64,000 bases of DNA from Peribacillus sp. FSL E2-0218. GTDB taxonomy: Bacteria > Bacillota > Bacilli > Bacillales > DSM-1321. The stretch is taken from the NCBI RefSeq assembly GCF_037992945.1, contig NZ_CP150304.1:933501-997500 (forward strand). The letters are read 5' to 3'. A program made the translations under genes and the position numbers. The stretch's first letter is position 1. Each line of letters opens with the position of its first letter. Shown one piece after another: positions 50,314 to 58,996 of this stretch. The notes under the pieces are model-generated. The model saw only the letters and a list, made by a program, of their open reading frames with translations. It did no database searches and had not been told where the DNA came from.

Positions 50314-52020
50314 ATGGGTGAACTTCAATGTAACGAACCTTTATTTCCTCATAAACTGGACACGGCAGGATTTACACCAGAGGATTTTAATGAGGAAGAT
50401 CATCTCATATCAAAGACTACAGAGCTCTTTGTCAAAAACGAAATAATGCCCCTGCTGGATTCGATCGATCGGCATGATCACGGCAAGGTGAAAAAATTGT
50501 TTCAAGAAGCGGGAGAGCTCGGCTTACTCAGCGTAGAGGTTCCAGAGTCGTATGGCGGATTGTCCCTGAATAAAAAGCTTTCAGGGCTTGTGGCCGAGAA
50601 GATGGGATTTGGCGGTTCTTTCAGCGTCTCCTTTAATATACATGCAGGTGTAGGGACCCTCCCGTACGTTTATTACGGGACAGAAGAGCAAAAGCAAAAA
50701 TACTTGCCAAAACTTGCATCAGGAGAATGGATTGGTGCTTATGCCTTAACGGAAAATAACGCGGGATCAGACGCGCTTAACGCCAAAACGACGGCGGTCT
50801 TAAATGAGCAGGGGACAGCCTGGCTATTAAATGGTGAAAAACAGTGGATCACGAACGCACAAGTAGCCGATGTATATGTTGTCTTTGCCAAAACAAATGA
50901 CAGCATGACTGCATTCATTGTAGACAGAATGTTCAAAGGGGTTTCCGTCGGTCCCGAAGAGAAGAAAATGGGGATAAAAGGGTCTTCGACAGCCACTTTA
51001 ATTTTGGAAGATGTCAGTGTACCGGCGCAGAATGTTCTGGGAAAAGTCGGGCAAGGCCATCATGTAGCATTGAATATTCTAAACATGGCGCGATTGAAGC
51101 TCTCCTTTTCTAACATCGGAGCATCCAAGCAAGCATTGGAGCTTGCCGTTAACTACGCGAAACAGCGTAAACAATTTAACCGGACGATCATCGGTTTTTC
51201 GATGATACAAGAAAAGATTGCGAATATGGCGATTGCGATTTATGGAGCGGAAAGTGCGGCCTACAGAACGGCTGATAGCTTGGACAACGTATTCGAAACG
51301 GACGAACCTCTCGATGAACAATTGGGAAAACTGGCAAACTATGCAGCCGAATGTGCGATCAATAAAGTTCATTGCTCCGAGATCCTTGATCGAATCGTGG
51401 ATGAGGCTTTACAAATTCATGGGGGTTATGGCTACATGCAAGAGTACGAAGTGGAACGATTATATCGGGATGCCCGGATTAGCCGGATTTTTGAAGGAAC
51501 GAATGAAATAAACCGTCTGACCATTGCCAAATTATTGATGAAAAAGGGGTTTCAAAACGGCGGCACATGGTTGAACCCTTTATTTGATGAGGAGGTGAAC
51601 CGAAACCGGCAATACATCCAGTTTTCTAACATGCTTCTTCACAAATCTTTGAAAGCATTGATACATGCCAATATCAACATTCAACAGGAACAAGAATATT
51701 CCCGTTTGCTTGCAGACATGGTGAAGGAAATTCATGTGATGGAATCATCGGTCATTCGCACGGAAAAAGCGATACAAAAGAACGGGATGGAAAAAGAGCG
51801 GCTGAAAGAGAATATGACGAACGTTATCTGTGAAGAGGGGTATCGCAGAGTTGAAGAGATGGCCGTGTTGATTTTAACGGGAACGGAATCGGGTGAAGCA
51901 AGCAGAAAAGTATTATTGGAAGAAGTTCGCAGCCTTGCTGTTCCACTCTTTAGGAATCTGTTTATACAAAAACGTGAAATTGCAGAAAGAATGGCTGATC
52001 AAGAAAAATATAAGGTGTGA
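50314..52020 (+). CDS. Acyl-CoA dehydrogenase, long (VLCAD-like) form
   Basis: 568 residues from the ATG at 50314 (GAGGAGG upstream). FAD-dependent dehydrogenase: ALTENNAGSD and KQWITNAQ in the middle domain, catalytic Glu in RIFEGTNEI (about residue 397), then about 165 extra C-terminal residues as in very-long-chain and FadE-type enzymes. Typical isobutyryl-CoA dehydrogenases have about 380 residues, so its substrate may not be the valine intermediate alone. First gene behind the cobalamin riboswitch, 15 bp before the 3-hydroxyisobutyrate dehydrogenase. Confidence 0.92.
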   Translation: MGELQCNEPLFPHKLDTAGFTPEDFNEEDHLISKTTELFVKNEIMPLLDSIDRHDHGKVKKLFQEAGELGLLSVEVPESYGGLSLNKKLSGLVAEKMGFGGSFSVSFNIHAGVGTLPYVYYGTEEQKQKYLPKLASGEWIGAYALTENNAGSDALNAKTTAVLNEQGTAWLLNGEKQWITNAQVADVYVVFAKTNDSMTAFIVDRMFKGVSVGPEEKKMGIKGSSTATLILEDVSVPAQNVLGKVGQGHHVALNILNMARLKLSFSNIGASKQALELAVNYAKQRKQFNRTIIGFSMIQEKIANMAIAIYGAESAAYRTADSLDNVFETDEPLDEQLGKLANYAAECAINKVHCSEILDRIVDEALQIHGGYGYMQEYEVERLYRDARISRIFEGTNEINRLTIAKLLMKKGFQNGGTWLNPLFDEEVNRNRQYIQFSNMLLHKSLKALIHANINIQQEQEYSRLLADMVKEIHVMESSVIRTEKAIQKNGMEKERLKENMTNVICEEGYRRVEEMAVLILTGTESGEASRKVLLEEVRSLAVPLFRNLFIQKREIAERMADQEKYKV

Positions 52021-52035
52021 ACGGAGTGAAGCCTA

Positions 52036-52923
52036 ATGAAAAAAATCGGGTTTATCGGGTTGGGCAATATGGGTCTGCCTATGTCGCAAAGTTTACTACT
52101 TTCCAATTTTACAGTGTATGGAATGGATTTGAACAAAGAAGCTGAAATGTCCTTTCATCAATCAGGAGGAACGATTGGCGTATCGATTGAAACTATGGTG
52201 AAACAATGTGATGTGATCCTTACAAGTCTTCCATCCTCTCAGGCAGTGGAAGAAGTTTTTCTAGGAGAAAAAGGACTCGTTTATCTCGTCGATTCCGCTG
52301 TTATGCTGATCGATACGAGTACGGTAGCCCCTGAATTGAATATCCGCATCGAAGAGGCTGCCAAGAAAAAGGGTGTTGATTTTCTCGCGGCACCCGTCAG
52401 TGGCGGCGTGATAGGGGCGGTAAACCGAACGCTCACCTTCATGGTAGGCGGTTCAAAGAATGTCTTCGATAAGGCCAGGCCTTTGTTTGACGCAATGGGC
52501 GAGAATATTTTTCATGTGAATGATCAAATCGACAGCGGTACGAATACAAAGCTGATCAACAATCTCTTGATCGGATTTTATACGGCAGGGGTAAGTGAAG
52601 CTCTTCACCTTGCAAAGAATAGCAATCTTGATCTTGAAAGGTTGTTCGAGATGCTGAACGTAAGCTATGGTCAGAGTCGAATCTACGAGCGAAACTACAA
52701 AAGCTTCATCGCAAACGATAATTACGAACCCGGTTTTGCTTTAGAGCTGCTAAGAAAAGATCTCGGCTTCGCACTTGGGCTTGCAGCAAAGAATGATCTG
52801 GAACTGCCAATAAGCAAAATCCTTTTTGATCTGTATGAAGAAGCAGTGGAGAACGGGTATGGTGATAAAGACATGTCCATCCTCTATAAAAAAATAAGTG
52901 AGCAGGCGACGAAGATTCTTTAA
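52036..52923 (+). CDS. mmsB: 3-hydroxyisobutyrate dehydrogenase
   Basis: 295 residues. N-terminal Rossmann motif IGFIGLGNMGLPMSQSL, DTSTVAP, substrate loop APVSGGVIGA, catalytic Lys in NTKLINNLL. It oxidises 3-hydroxyisobutyrate to methylmalonate semialdehyde with NAD. Other beta-hydroxyacid dehydrogenases share these motifs, but the neighbouring hydrolase and semialdehyde dehydrogenase decide the assignment. GGAG-type ribosome site. Confidence 0.92.
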   Translation: MKKIGFIGLGNMGLPMSQSLLLSNFTVYGMDLNKEAEMSFHQSGGTIGVSIETMVKQCDVILTSLPSSQAVEEVFLGEKGLVYLVDSAVMLIDTSTVAPELNIRIEEAAKKKGVDFLAAPVSGGVIGAVNRTLTFMVGGSKNVFDKARPLFDAMGENIFHVNDQIDSGTNTKLINNLLIGFYTAGVSEALHLAKNSNLDLERLFEMLNVSYGQSRIYERNYKSFIANDNYEPGFALELLRKDLGFALGLAAKNDLELPISKILFDLYEEAVENGYGDKDMSILYKKISEQATKIL

Positions 52924-52941
52924 GGAGAGGTGAGGGAGCAG

Positions 52942-54396
52942 ATGATTACAACGAATATAAAAAGAATGAAGAACAACATCAACGGAGAATGGGTGGATTC
53001 CAACGGTACGGATGTCGAAGAAGTAATTAATCCAGCCAACGGAAAAATAATTGCCTATGTACCTCTATCGGTGAAAAGGGATGTCGATCAAGCCGTACAG
53101 GCCGCTCAACATACGTATCAAACTTGGTCATTGGTACCTGTGCCGAACCGGGCAAGACTTCTATACAATTACCTTCATCTGCTTCAAGAGCAGAAAGAAC
53201 AATTGGCCGAAATCATAACGATGGAAAATGGGAAAACGTTAAAAGATGCCCGCGGTGAGGTACAGCGGGGAATTGAAGTTGTGGAGATTGCGACTGCAGC
53301 TCCGACACTAATGATGGGTGAATCCCTGCCTGGCATTGCTGAGGGGATCGATGGATCGATCTGGCGCTATCCATTGGGAGTGGTTGCGGGCATTACCCCT
53401 TTCAACTTCCCGATGATGGTACCGCTTTGGATGTTTCCGCTCGCAATCGCCTGCGGCAACACGTTTGTCCTAAAAGCTTCAGAAAGAACACCAATCCTCG
53501 CCGAGAAACTAGTGGAGCTTTTCTATGAATCTGGTTTCCCGAAGGGTGTCCTCAACCTTGTGCATGGTGCAAAAGATGTCGTGAACGGCTTACTGGAAAG
53601 CGATGACATCAAAGCGATATCATTCGTCGGTTCCGAGCCTGTGGCCAAGCATGTATACCAAACGGGTACAGCTAACGGCAAACGTGTTCAAGCACTTGCT
53701 GGTGCCAAAAACCATGCCGTTGTCCTAGCGGATTGCCATCTTGAAAAGTCGGTTCAAGGCATTATCGGAGCGGCGTTCGGCAGCAGTGGAGAACGCTGCA
53801 TGGCCTGCTCGGTCGTAGCGGTGGTCGATGAGATCGCCGATGAATTCATGGAGTTGCTCGTTTCTGAAACTCGTAAACTGAAAACAGGAGAAGGCAAATC
53901 GGAAGATAACTTTGTTGGTCCGCTGATCCGTGAAGTCCACAAAAATCGAGTGGTCCATTATATTGATAGCGGAGTAAAGGAAGGGGCTGCATTACTGGTT
54001 GACGGGAGAAATCCGGAAGTTGAGGAAGGATATTATGTCGGAGCTACCATTTTCGATCATGTGAAACCGGACATGAAAATATGGCAGGATGAAATTTTCG
54101 CTCCGGTATTGAGTGTTGTACGAGTCAAAGACCTTGATGAAGGAATCAAACTCACCAATCAGTCGAGATTTGCCAACGGCGCTGTCATCTATACGGCGAG
54201 CGGCAAAAGCGTCCAGCAGTTTCGCGACAAGATTGATGCCGGAATGATCGGTGTGAATGTCAACGTTCCAGCTCCGATGGCGTTCTTCTCCTTCGCTGGG
54301 AACAAAGCCTCCTTTTATGGAGATCTTGGAACGAACGGAAAAGATGGGGTCCAATTTTACACACGAAAAAAAGTGGTAACCGAACGCTGGTTTTAA
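52942..54396 (+). CDS. mmsA: Methylmalonate-semialdehyde dehydrogenase (CoA-acylating)
   Basis: 484 residues from the ATG at 52942; a GTG at 52930 is only two bases from its AGGAGAG. CoA-acylating aldehyde dehydrogenase: NNINGEWVDSNG, TPFNFPMMVPLWMFP, ALAGAKNHAVVL in place of the usual Glu motif, and active Cys in GERCMA. It converts methylmalonate semialdehyde to propionyl-CoA and CO2, the last step of valine breakdown in this operon. The related inositol-operon enzyme IolA has the same chemistry, but no inositol genes are here. Confidence 0.93.
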   Translation: MITTNIKRMKNNINGEWVDSNGTDVEEVINPANGKIIAYVPLSVKRDVDQAVQAAQHTYQTWSLVPVPNRARLLYNYLHLLQEQKEQLAEIITMENGKTLKDARGEVQRGIEVVEIATAAPTLMMGESLPGIAEGIDGSIWRYPLGVVAGITPFNFPMMVPLWMFPLAIACGNTFVLKASERTPILAEKLVELFYESGFPKGVLNLVHGAKDVVNGLLESDDIKAISFVGSEPVAKHVYQTGTANGKRVQALAGAKNHAVVLADCHLEKSVQGIIGAAFGSSGERCMACSVVAVVDEIADEFMELLVSETRKLKTGEGKSEDNFVGPLIREVHKNRVVHYIDSGVKEGAALLVDGRNPEVEEGYYVGATIFDHVKPDMKIWQDEIFAPVLSVVRVKDLDEGIKLTNQSRFANGAVIYTASGKSVQQFRDKIDAGMIGVNVNVPAPMAFFSFAGNKASFYGDLGTNGKDGVQFYTRKKVVTERWF

Positions 54397-54488
54397 CTCT
54401 GACTAACCAACAAAAGACCTGTTTGCGGCATAAAGAAACCAATGGAGGGGTCTTTCCTATTTAACAGCGATCATGGGAGGGGTAAACT

Positions 54489-55274
54489 TTGAACTACAAA
54501 TATGCAAAGATCGAAAAAGAAAATTTCATTACGTTGGTCACATTGAACAATCCACCCGCAAATGCACTATCTTCTTCCTGTATCGCTGAATTGCGAACCT
54601 TAATGCAGGAGCTTGGGCGCGATGAAGAAACAAGAGTCATCATCATGACAGGAGCGGGCCGGTTCTTTGTGGCGGGGGCGGACATAAAAGAATTCGTCTC
54701 AAAATTGGGCGATCAGGAACAAGGGTTGGCGCTTGCTGAAGGGGGCCAGGCGCTTTGTAATGAAATCGAAGCTCTTAAGAAGCCAGTCATTGCTGCAATA
54801 AATGGGCCGGCACTTGGCGGAGGGCTGGAGCTGGCGATGAGCTGTCACTTCAGGATCTTATCCGATCAAGCGACGCTAGGTCTGCCGGAATTAAAGCTTG
54901 GACTTATCCCTACTTTTGGCGGCACACAGCGGCTCCGCAAGATAACGGATACGGCAACGGCATTGGAACTTATCCTTACGGGACGTTCCCTTTTTGCAGG
55001 TGAAGCCGTTGAACGTGGGATTGCCCAGGTAGCTGTAAAAGAAGCTGAATTGTTAAAAACGGCTAGAGCAATGGCAACGTCGTTTGTAGAAGGAAAAAGC
55101 ATGACCAGTGTGATGCGAGCTGTGGAATGTATCGTTCAAGGAGGCAACGACAGCATGGAGCAAGGGTTGGAACGGGAACGAAAACGGTTTGCCGAACTGT
55201 TTCTGACAGCTGATGCCAAAGAGGGAATTCACGCATTCGTCGAGAAACGACAACCAGACTTTAAACATTTCTAA
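54489..55274 (+). CDS. Enoyl-CoA hydratase/isomerase
   Basis: 261 residues from TTG at 54489 behind GGGAGGGG. Crotonase fold: oxyanion-hole FFVAGADIKEF and GPALGGGLELAMSC, catalytic Glu in LPELKLGLIPTFGGTQRL. In the operon it should hydrate methacrylyl-CoA to 3-hydroxyisobutyryl-CoA. It is separated from mmsA by 92 bp, with no clear terminator, and sits 15 bp before the hydrolase start. Confidence 0.92.
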   Translation: MNYKYAKIEKENFITLVTLNNPPANALSSSCIAELRTLMQELGRDEETRVIIMTGAGRFFVAGADIKEFVSKLGDQEQGLALAEGGQALCNEIEALKKPVIAAINGPALGGGLELAMSCHFRILSDQATLGLPELKLGLIPTFGGTQRLRKITDTATALELILTGRSLFAGEAVERGIAQVAVKEAELLKTARAMATSFVEGKSMTSVMRAVECIVQGGNDSMEQGLERERKRFAELFLTADAKEGIHAFVEKRQPDFKHF

Positions 55275-55289
55275 AAAGGAGTGGATGGG

Positions 55290-56345
55290 ATGTCTGCCGA
55301 AGTGGTGTTTTCCATTAAGCAAAATGGCGTGGCAATGATTATTTTAAACCGCCCGAAAGCGCTCAATTCATTATCTCATGAGATGGTGCGCGCCATCGGT
55401 GAAAAATTAATGAAATGGAAGACAGACCGTAACGTATCGATCGTTATCATAAAGGGCGCAGGCACAAAAGGGTTTTGTGCGGGCGGTGATATCAAGACAC
55501 TCTATGAAGCACGATCATCTGAGTCAGCGATGCGAAAAGCGGAGGGTTTTTTCGAGGTGGAATACGAGACGGATCTGTCCATCTACCAATTTCCAAAGCC
55601 GATCATCGCTTTTTTAGATGGAATCGTGATGGGGGGAGGCGTCGGGCTGACATACGGTGCGAGTCACCGGATTGTAACGGAGCGGACGAAGTGGGCCATG
55701 CCAGAAATGAATATTGGCTTTTTTCCTGATGTGGGAGGAGCTTATTTTTTAAACAAAGCTCCTGGACACTTAGGGCGTTATCTCGCTTTAACTGCGTCTG
55801 TTATACAAGCACCCGATGTACTCTATATGAACGGTGCAGACATATTTATGGAAAGTGACACCATGCAGCTTTTTAATGAAAAAGTGGAGCATACGGATTG
55901 GTCCGAGGGGAAAATTGATGAAAAGCTTGATCAGCTGATCGATGAATATCGAACACAGCCATCTCAAGTGAGCAGGCTTGCTTCTTTTCAAAAAGAAATC
56001 GATCGACACTTTGGGTTTGTAACAGTTGAAGCGATCCTTGAGTCGCTCGACAGGGAGGGCAGCGATTTTTGCACGAAAACGAAAGAGCAGCTTCTTGCCA
56101 AATCCGCATTTTCATTGAAGATCACGTTAAAGCAATTGACCGACGGCAAAAATAAAACATTGAAACAATGCTTCGAAACCGATCTTTTGCTAGCCAAGAA
56201 CTTTTTGCGGCATGGAGACTTCTATGAAGGTGTGCGATCCATCCTCATCGATCGAGACCATTCGCCGAAGTATGAATACAAACATGTTTCAGAGGTAACG
56301 GGGGATACGGTGGATAAATTCTTTAACCAAGTTCTAAACGGGTAA
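55290..56345 (+). CDS. 3-hydroxyisobutyryl-CoA hydrolase
   Basis: 351 residues from the ATG at 55290 (AAGGAG upstream). The longer crotonase-family member: GFCAGGDIKTLYE, GIVMGGGVGLTYGASHRIVTE (part), catalytic Glu in MPEMNIGFFPDVGGAYFL and the specific C-terminal helical region with AKNFLRHGDFYEGVRSILID. It frees 3-hydroxyisobutyrate from CoA, which is the hallmark step of valine catabolism. Last gene of the riboswitch-led operon. Confidence 0.93.
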   Translation: MSAEVVFSIKQNGVAMIILNRPKALNSLSHEMVRAIGEKLMKWKTDRNVSIVIIKGAGTKGFCAGGDIKTLYEARSSESAMRKAEGFFEVEYETDLSIYQFPKPIIAFLDGIVMGGGVGLTYGASHRIVTERTKWAMPEMNIGFFPDVGGAYFLNKAPGHLGRYLALTASVIQAPDVLYMNGADIFMESDTMQLFNEKVEHTDWSEGKIDEKLDQLIDEYRTQPSQVSRLASFQKEIDRHFGFVTVEAILESLDREGSDFCTKTKEQLLAKSAFSLKITLKQLTDGKNKTLKQCFETDLLLAKNFLRHGDFYEGVRSILIDRDHSPKYEYKHVSEVTGDTVDKFFNQVLNG

Positions 56346-56459
56346 GATACATGCCATTGATCATCACTACCGAGAGTAATGCTCGGCAATTACAATACGT
56401 GCAATTGCACGCAATCATGAATTGTATGGGGAAATGAGTATGCCTTTCTGAAAACAACA

Positions 56460-56482
56460 AGCTGTCTATGGACGGCTTTTTC
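56460..56482 (+). terminator. Terminator of the valine operon
   Basis: AGCTGTC/GACGGCT stem (one wobble) with a TATG loop, then TTTTTC. Confidence 0.65.
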
Positions 56483-56561
56483 CCATGGTCCGTCAAAACC
56501 ATTTTACTTGGAAAACGGTTCTTTGCATCATACTATATAGGAAGGATGGAAGGGAAGATAA

Positions 56562-57524
56562 ATGAAAATGAATAATGGAATGTTGAAGGAAGGGCTATCG
56601 ATCATTTCCCAATGTAAACAGGAAACGGGCGACATTTGGCAAGCGCATTTTGGTGCGGCGGCCATTGCTGGTCACTTTTTCGTGAAGGATAATGAACTGA
56701 CTGGAAATCTGGCTCAACTTGTAATTTCGCAGGTGAAATCAATGATCGAGAGCCAGTGTACGGATAGGAAACAATTTGATCCTATAGGTGAATGGGATAT
56801 GGAAAAGGCTGAACACAATATTCTTCAATCACTTGATAAAACGATCGATCGACTCCACTGGGTTGGACATAACGTCATTTATGGCGCCATTAGTTTATTG
56901 GCACTTCGTGACTTGAAAGAAAGCGGGGCCGTTTCTGGCGTCGGCCTTTCTGGGATAGCAGATCTCATTCTCTCATTCGAAAACTCGATTCCAGGACGCT
57001 CATGGATCGGTTTTTCGGCTTCTGAAGTCAAAAGAATCGAAATGACAAAAGAAGATGGCCTGCCAAAGATTGAGAACGCAAATGACCTTTCCCATTTCGT
57101 GCTGGAAGAATTGGCGCAATTTCCAATCATATATCGAGCGGAATCACACCATGACTTAATAGGACATATGATCACTTTTTCTCATGCATTGAACATTTTA
57201 TTTGATGCTGGCCATGTTTCCTTGTTCAATAGAGGTCTGCAGCCTTTGCTCAAACTGGTTAAAGCTCTTCGGGGCAGCCGGGATGTCAAAATAGGGGATG
57301 CGATAAAGATATTCTCACCCGTTGATCATTTGCCGCTGCAAAAGGCGGTGCGATCGGAATGGCTGCCAACGGAGTGCGGGTATTGGACAAAAGACCATAG
57401 CAGGAATCGTTGGGATTTTGGACATATCTTTAAATTTCCTTTTAGTTTTTATGATCATGGAAGACGTGTGGGGAGGGTGAAGGATCAATCCATGGAGAAT
57501 TTTCGCTATATTATCAATCAGTAG
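56562..57524 (+). CDS. Unrecognised His-rich cytosolic protein
   Basis: 320 residues from ATG with GAAGGGAAG upstream; no signal or membrane segment. Mixed helical sequence: WQAHFGAAAIAGHFFV, RLHWVGHNVIYGAISLLAL, AESHHDLIGHMITFSHALNILFDAGH and WDFGHIFKFPFSFYDHGRR. The repeated H-x3-4-H patterns inside helices resemble metal-binding sites, but I know no matching family. It stands between the valine operon and a wall hydrolase with terminators on both sides, so it is a single-gene unit. Confidence 0.8.
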   Translation: MKMNNGMLKEGLSIISQCKQETGDIWQAHFGAAAIAGHFFVKDNELTGNLAQLVISQVKSMIESQCTDRKQFDPIGEWDMEKAEHNILQSLDKTIDRLHWVGHNVIYGAISLLALRDLKESGAVSGVGLSGIADLILSFENSIPGRSWIGFSASEVKRIEMTKEDGLPKIENANDLSHFVLEELAQFPIIYRAESHHDLIGHMITFSHALNILFDAGHVSLFNRGLQPLLKLVKALRGSRDVKIGDAIKIFSPVDHLPLQKAVRSEWLPTECGYWTKDHSRNRWDFGHIFKFPFSFYDHGRRVGRVKDQSMENFRYIINQ

Positions 57525-57607
57525 TTGTGCCTGCCCTTAACTTGAGTTCGGAAGCAGGTCTGAGCGACAATTAACTTAAGGGCTAACATTAGAAATCAAG
57601 CGAAACA

Positions 57608-57650
57608 GGAAAAGCGTCCCGGACCAAAATCGAGAACGCTTTCCTTTTTA
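57608..57650 (+). terminator. Terminator between convergent genes
   Basis: AGGAAAAGCGT/ACGCTTTCCT stem with an 18-base loop and TTTTT; the plus-strand gene ends 84 bp upstream and the minus-strand one 27 bp downstream. Confidence 0.7.
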
Positions 57651-57676
57651 GGTTCATAGAGTTGTATCTTGATAGG

Positions 57677-58870
57677 TTAGTTTAATACACGTACCGCTTT
57701 TATGAAACGGGGTCCCCAGTAGGAACTATTGATGTTTGCATAAGAAACGCCGTTGGATGTGGAAGCATTGAGCATTTGTCCGTTACCGGCATAAATGCCA
57801 ACATGGTTGATTACGCCATCACCATTTGTATCAAAAAACACTAAATCGCCTTTTTGAAGGTTGTTCGAAGATACGGATGCACCTGCCCGTGATTGGGCCA
57901 ATGAAGTGCGGGGCAAGGAGATGCCTGCAGCCTGAAATGCTTTTAATGTGAATGAAGAACAATCAAAAACATCAGTGCGTGATGTGCTCGCGCCGTACAC
58001 ATATTTAGCCCCCATATATTTTGCACCAGTAGTCAAAACTTGATTAGCCTTGGCGGATTTCGTCGTTGATATGGAAGGTTTGTTAGCTGCCGAGGATGCA
58101 GTCTTTCCGGAAACATTGATGGTTTGGCCGATTTTAATGCGATTCGAATTGGTGATCGCAGGGTTTAACTTAAGTAAGGCATTTAGCGATAGGTTATATT
58201 TTTTGGCAATGGAAGATAAACTATCCCCCAGCTTGACCACATGTTTTTCGACAGCCTGCTTATTTACATTGTTGCCATTGTTAATGGCAGTGGTCGTGAT
58301 CTTCAAGACTTGTCCTGGGAATATCAGTGATCCACTCAAGCGATTTACCGATTTTAATTGCTGGAGTGTCATATTTTTTGCTTTGGCAATTTGGCCAAGA
58401 GTATCCCCAGGTTTGACTGTATAAGTGTCGCTTGAATTGCTTTTGCTGGCATTCGTGCCAGTCGAAATGGCTTGTCCGGAAACACGGATTGCTTGGCCAA
58501 TATAAATGCGATCTGAATTGGAAATCGCGGGGTTTAATTTAAGCAAGGCATTAAGGGAAAGGTTATGTCTTTTGGCGATCGTAGATAGAGTATCCCCAAG
58601 TTTAACTACGTATTTCTTCGTTGTATCACTACTTTTCTTCGTTGTCTTGTTAAGGCCATCGATCTTCAAGACCTGCCCGGGATAAATGAGGCTTCCCGTC
58701 AAGTGGTTGGCGGCTTTAAGTTTCAGGACGGTTGTCTGATTGGCTTTGGAAATTTTATCAAGGGTATCCCCTGATTTAACTTGATAAGTACTGGCATAAG
58801 CTGAACTGCTCGCGAATAAGGTCCCGACAATGGTTCCCGCAAGAATGATAGAGTTTTTCGAATTGTTCAT
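57677..58870 (-). CDS. LysM-NlpC/P60 peptidoglycan endopeptidase
   Basis: 397 residues. Signal peptide (about 1-26, cleavage after AYA). Four LysM repeats in an alternating pattern: 1 and 3 end in GSLIYPGQVLKI-like motifs, 2 and 4 in NLSLNALLKLNPAI. The C-terminal NlpC/P60 domain (about 275-397) has catalytic Cys in DVFDCSSFT and His in NHVGIYAG. Similar to Bacillus LytE/LytF/CwlS gamma-D-glutamyl-meso-DAP hydrolases of cell separation and growth. GGAGGAAC precedes the ATG. Confidence 0.94.
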   Translation of the reverse strand: MNNSKNSIILAGTIVGTLFASSSAYASTYQVKSGDTLDKISKANQTTVLKLKAANHLTGSLIYPGQVLKIDGLNKTTKKSSDTTKKYVVKLGDTLSTIAKRHNLSLNALLKLNPAISNSDRIYIGQAIRVSGQAISTGTNASKSNSSDTYTVKPGDTLGQIAKAKNMTLQQLKSVNRLSGSLIFPGQVLKITTTAINNGNNVNKQAVEKHVVKLGDSLSSIAKKYNLSLNALLKLNPAITNSNRIKIGQTINVSGKTASSAANKPSISTTKSAKANQVLTTGAKYMGAKYVYGASTSRTDVFDCSSFTLKAFQAAGISLPRTSLAQSRAGASVSSNNLQKGDLVFFDTNGDGVINHVGIYAGNGQMLNASTSNGVSYANINSSYWGPRFIKAVRVLN

Positions 58871-58996
58871 TTAGGAAAGTTCCTCCTGATGTGGTAAATA
58901 AATATGTAGCATTTATAATTATAAAGGTATAGGAAGGAAAAACCATGGTAATCCGAATAAAATATTATTTCATACTATTGCAATCATTCAGTTTAT

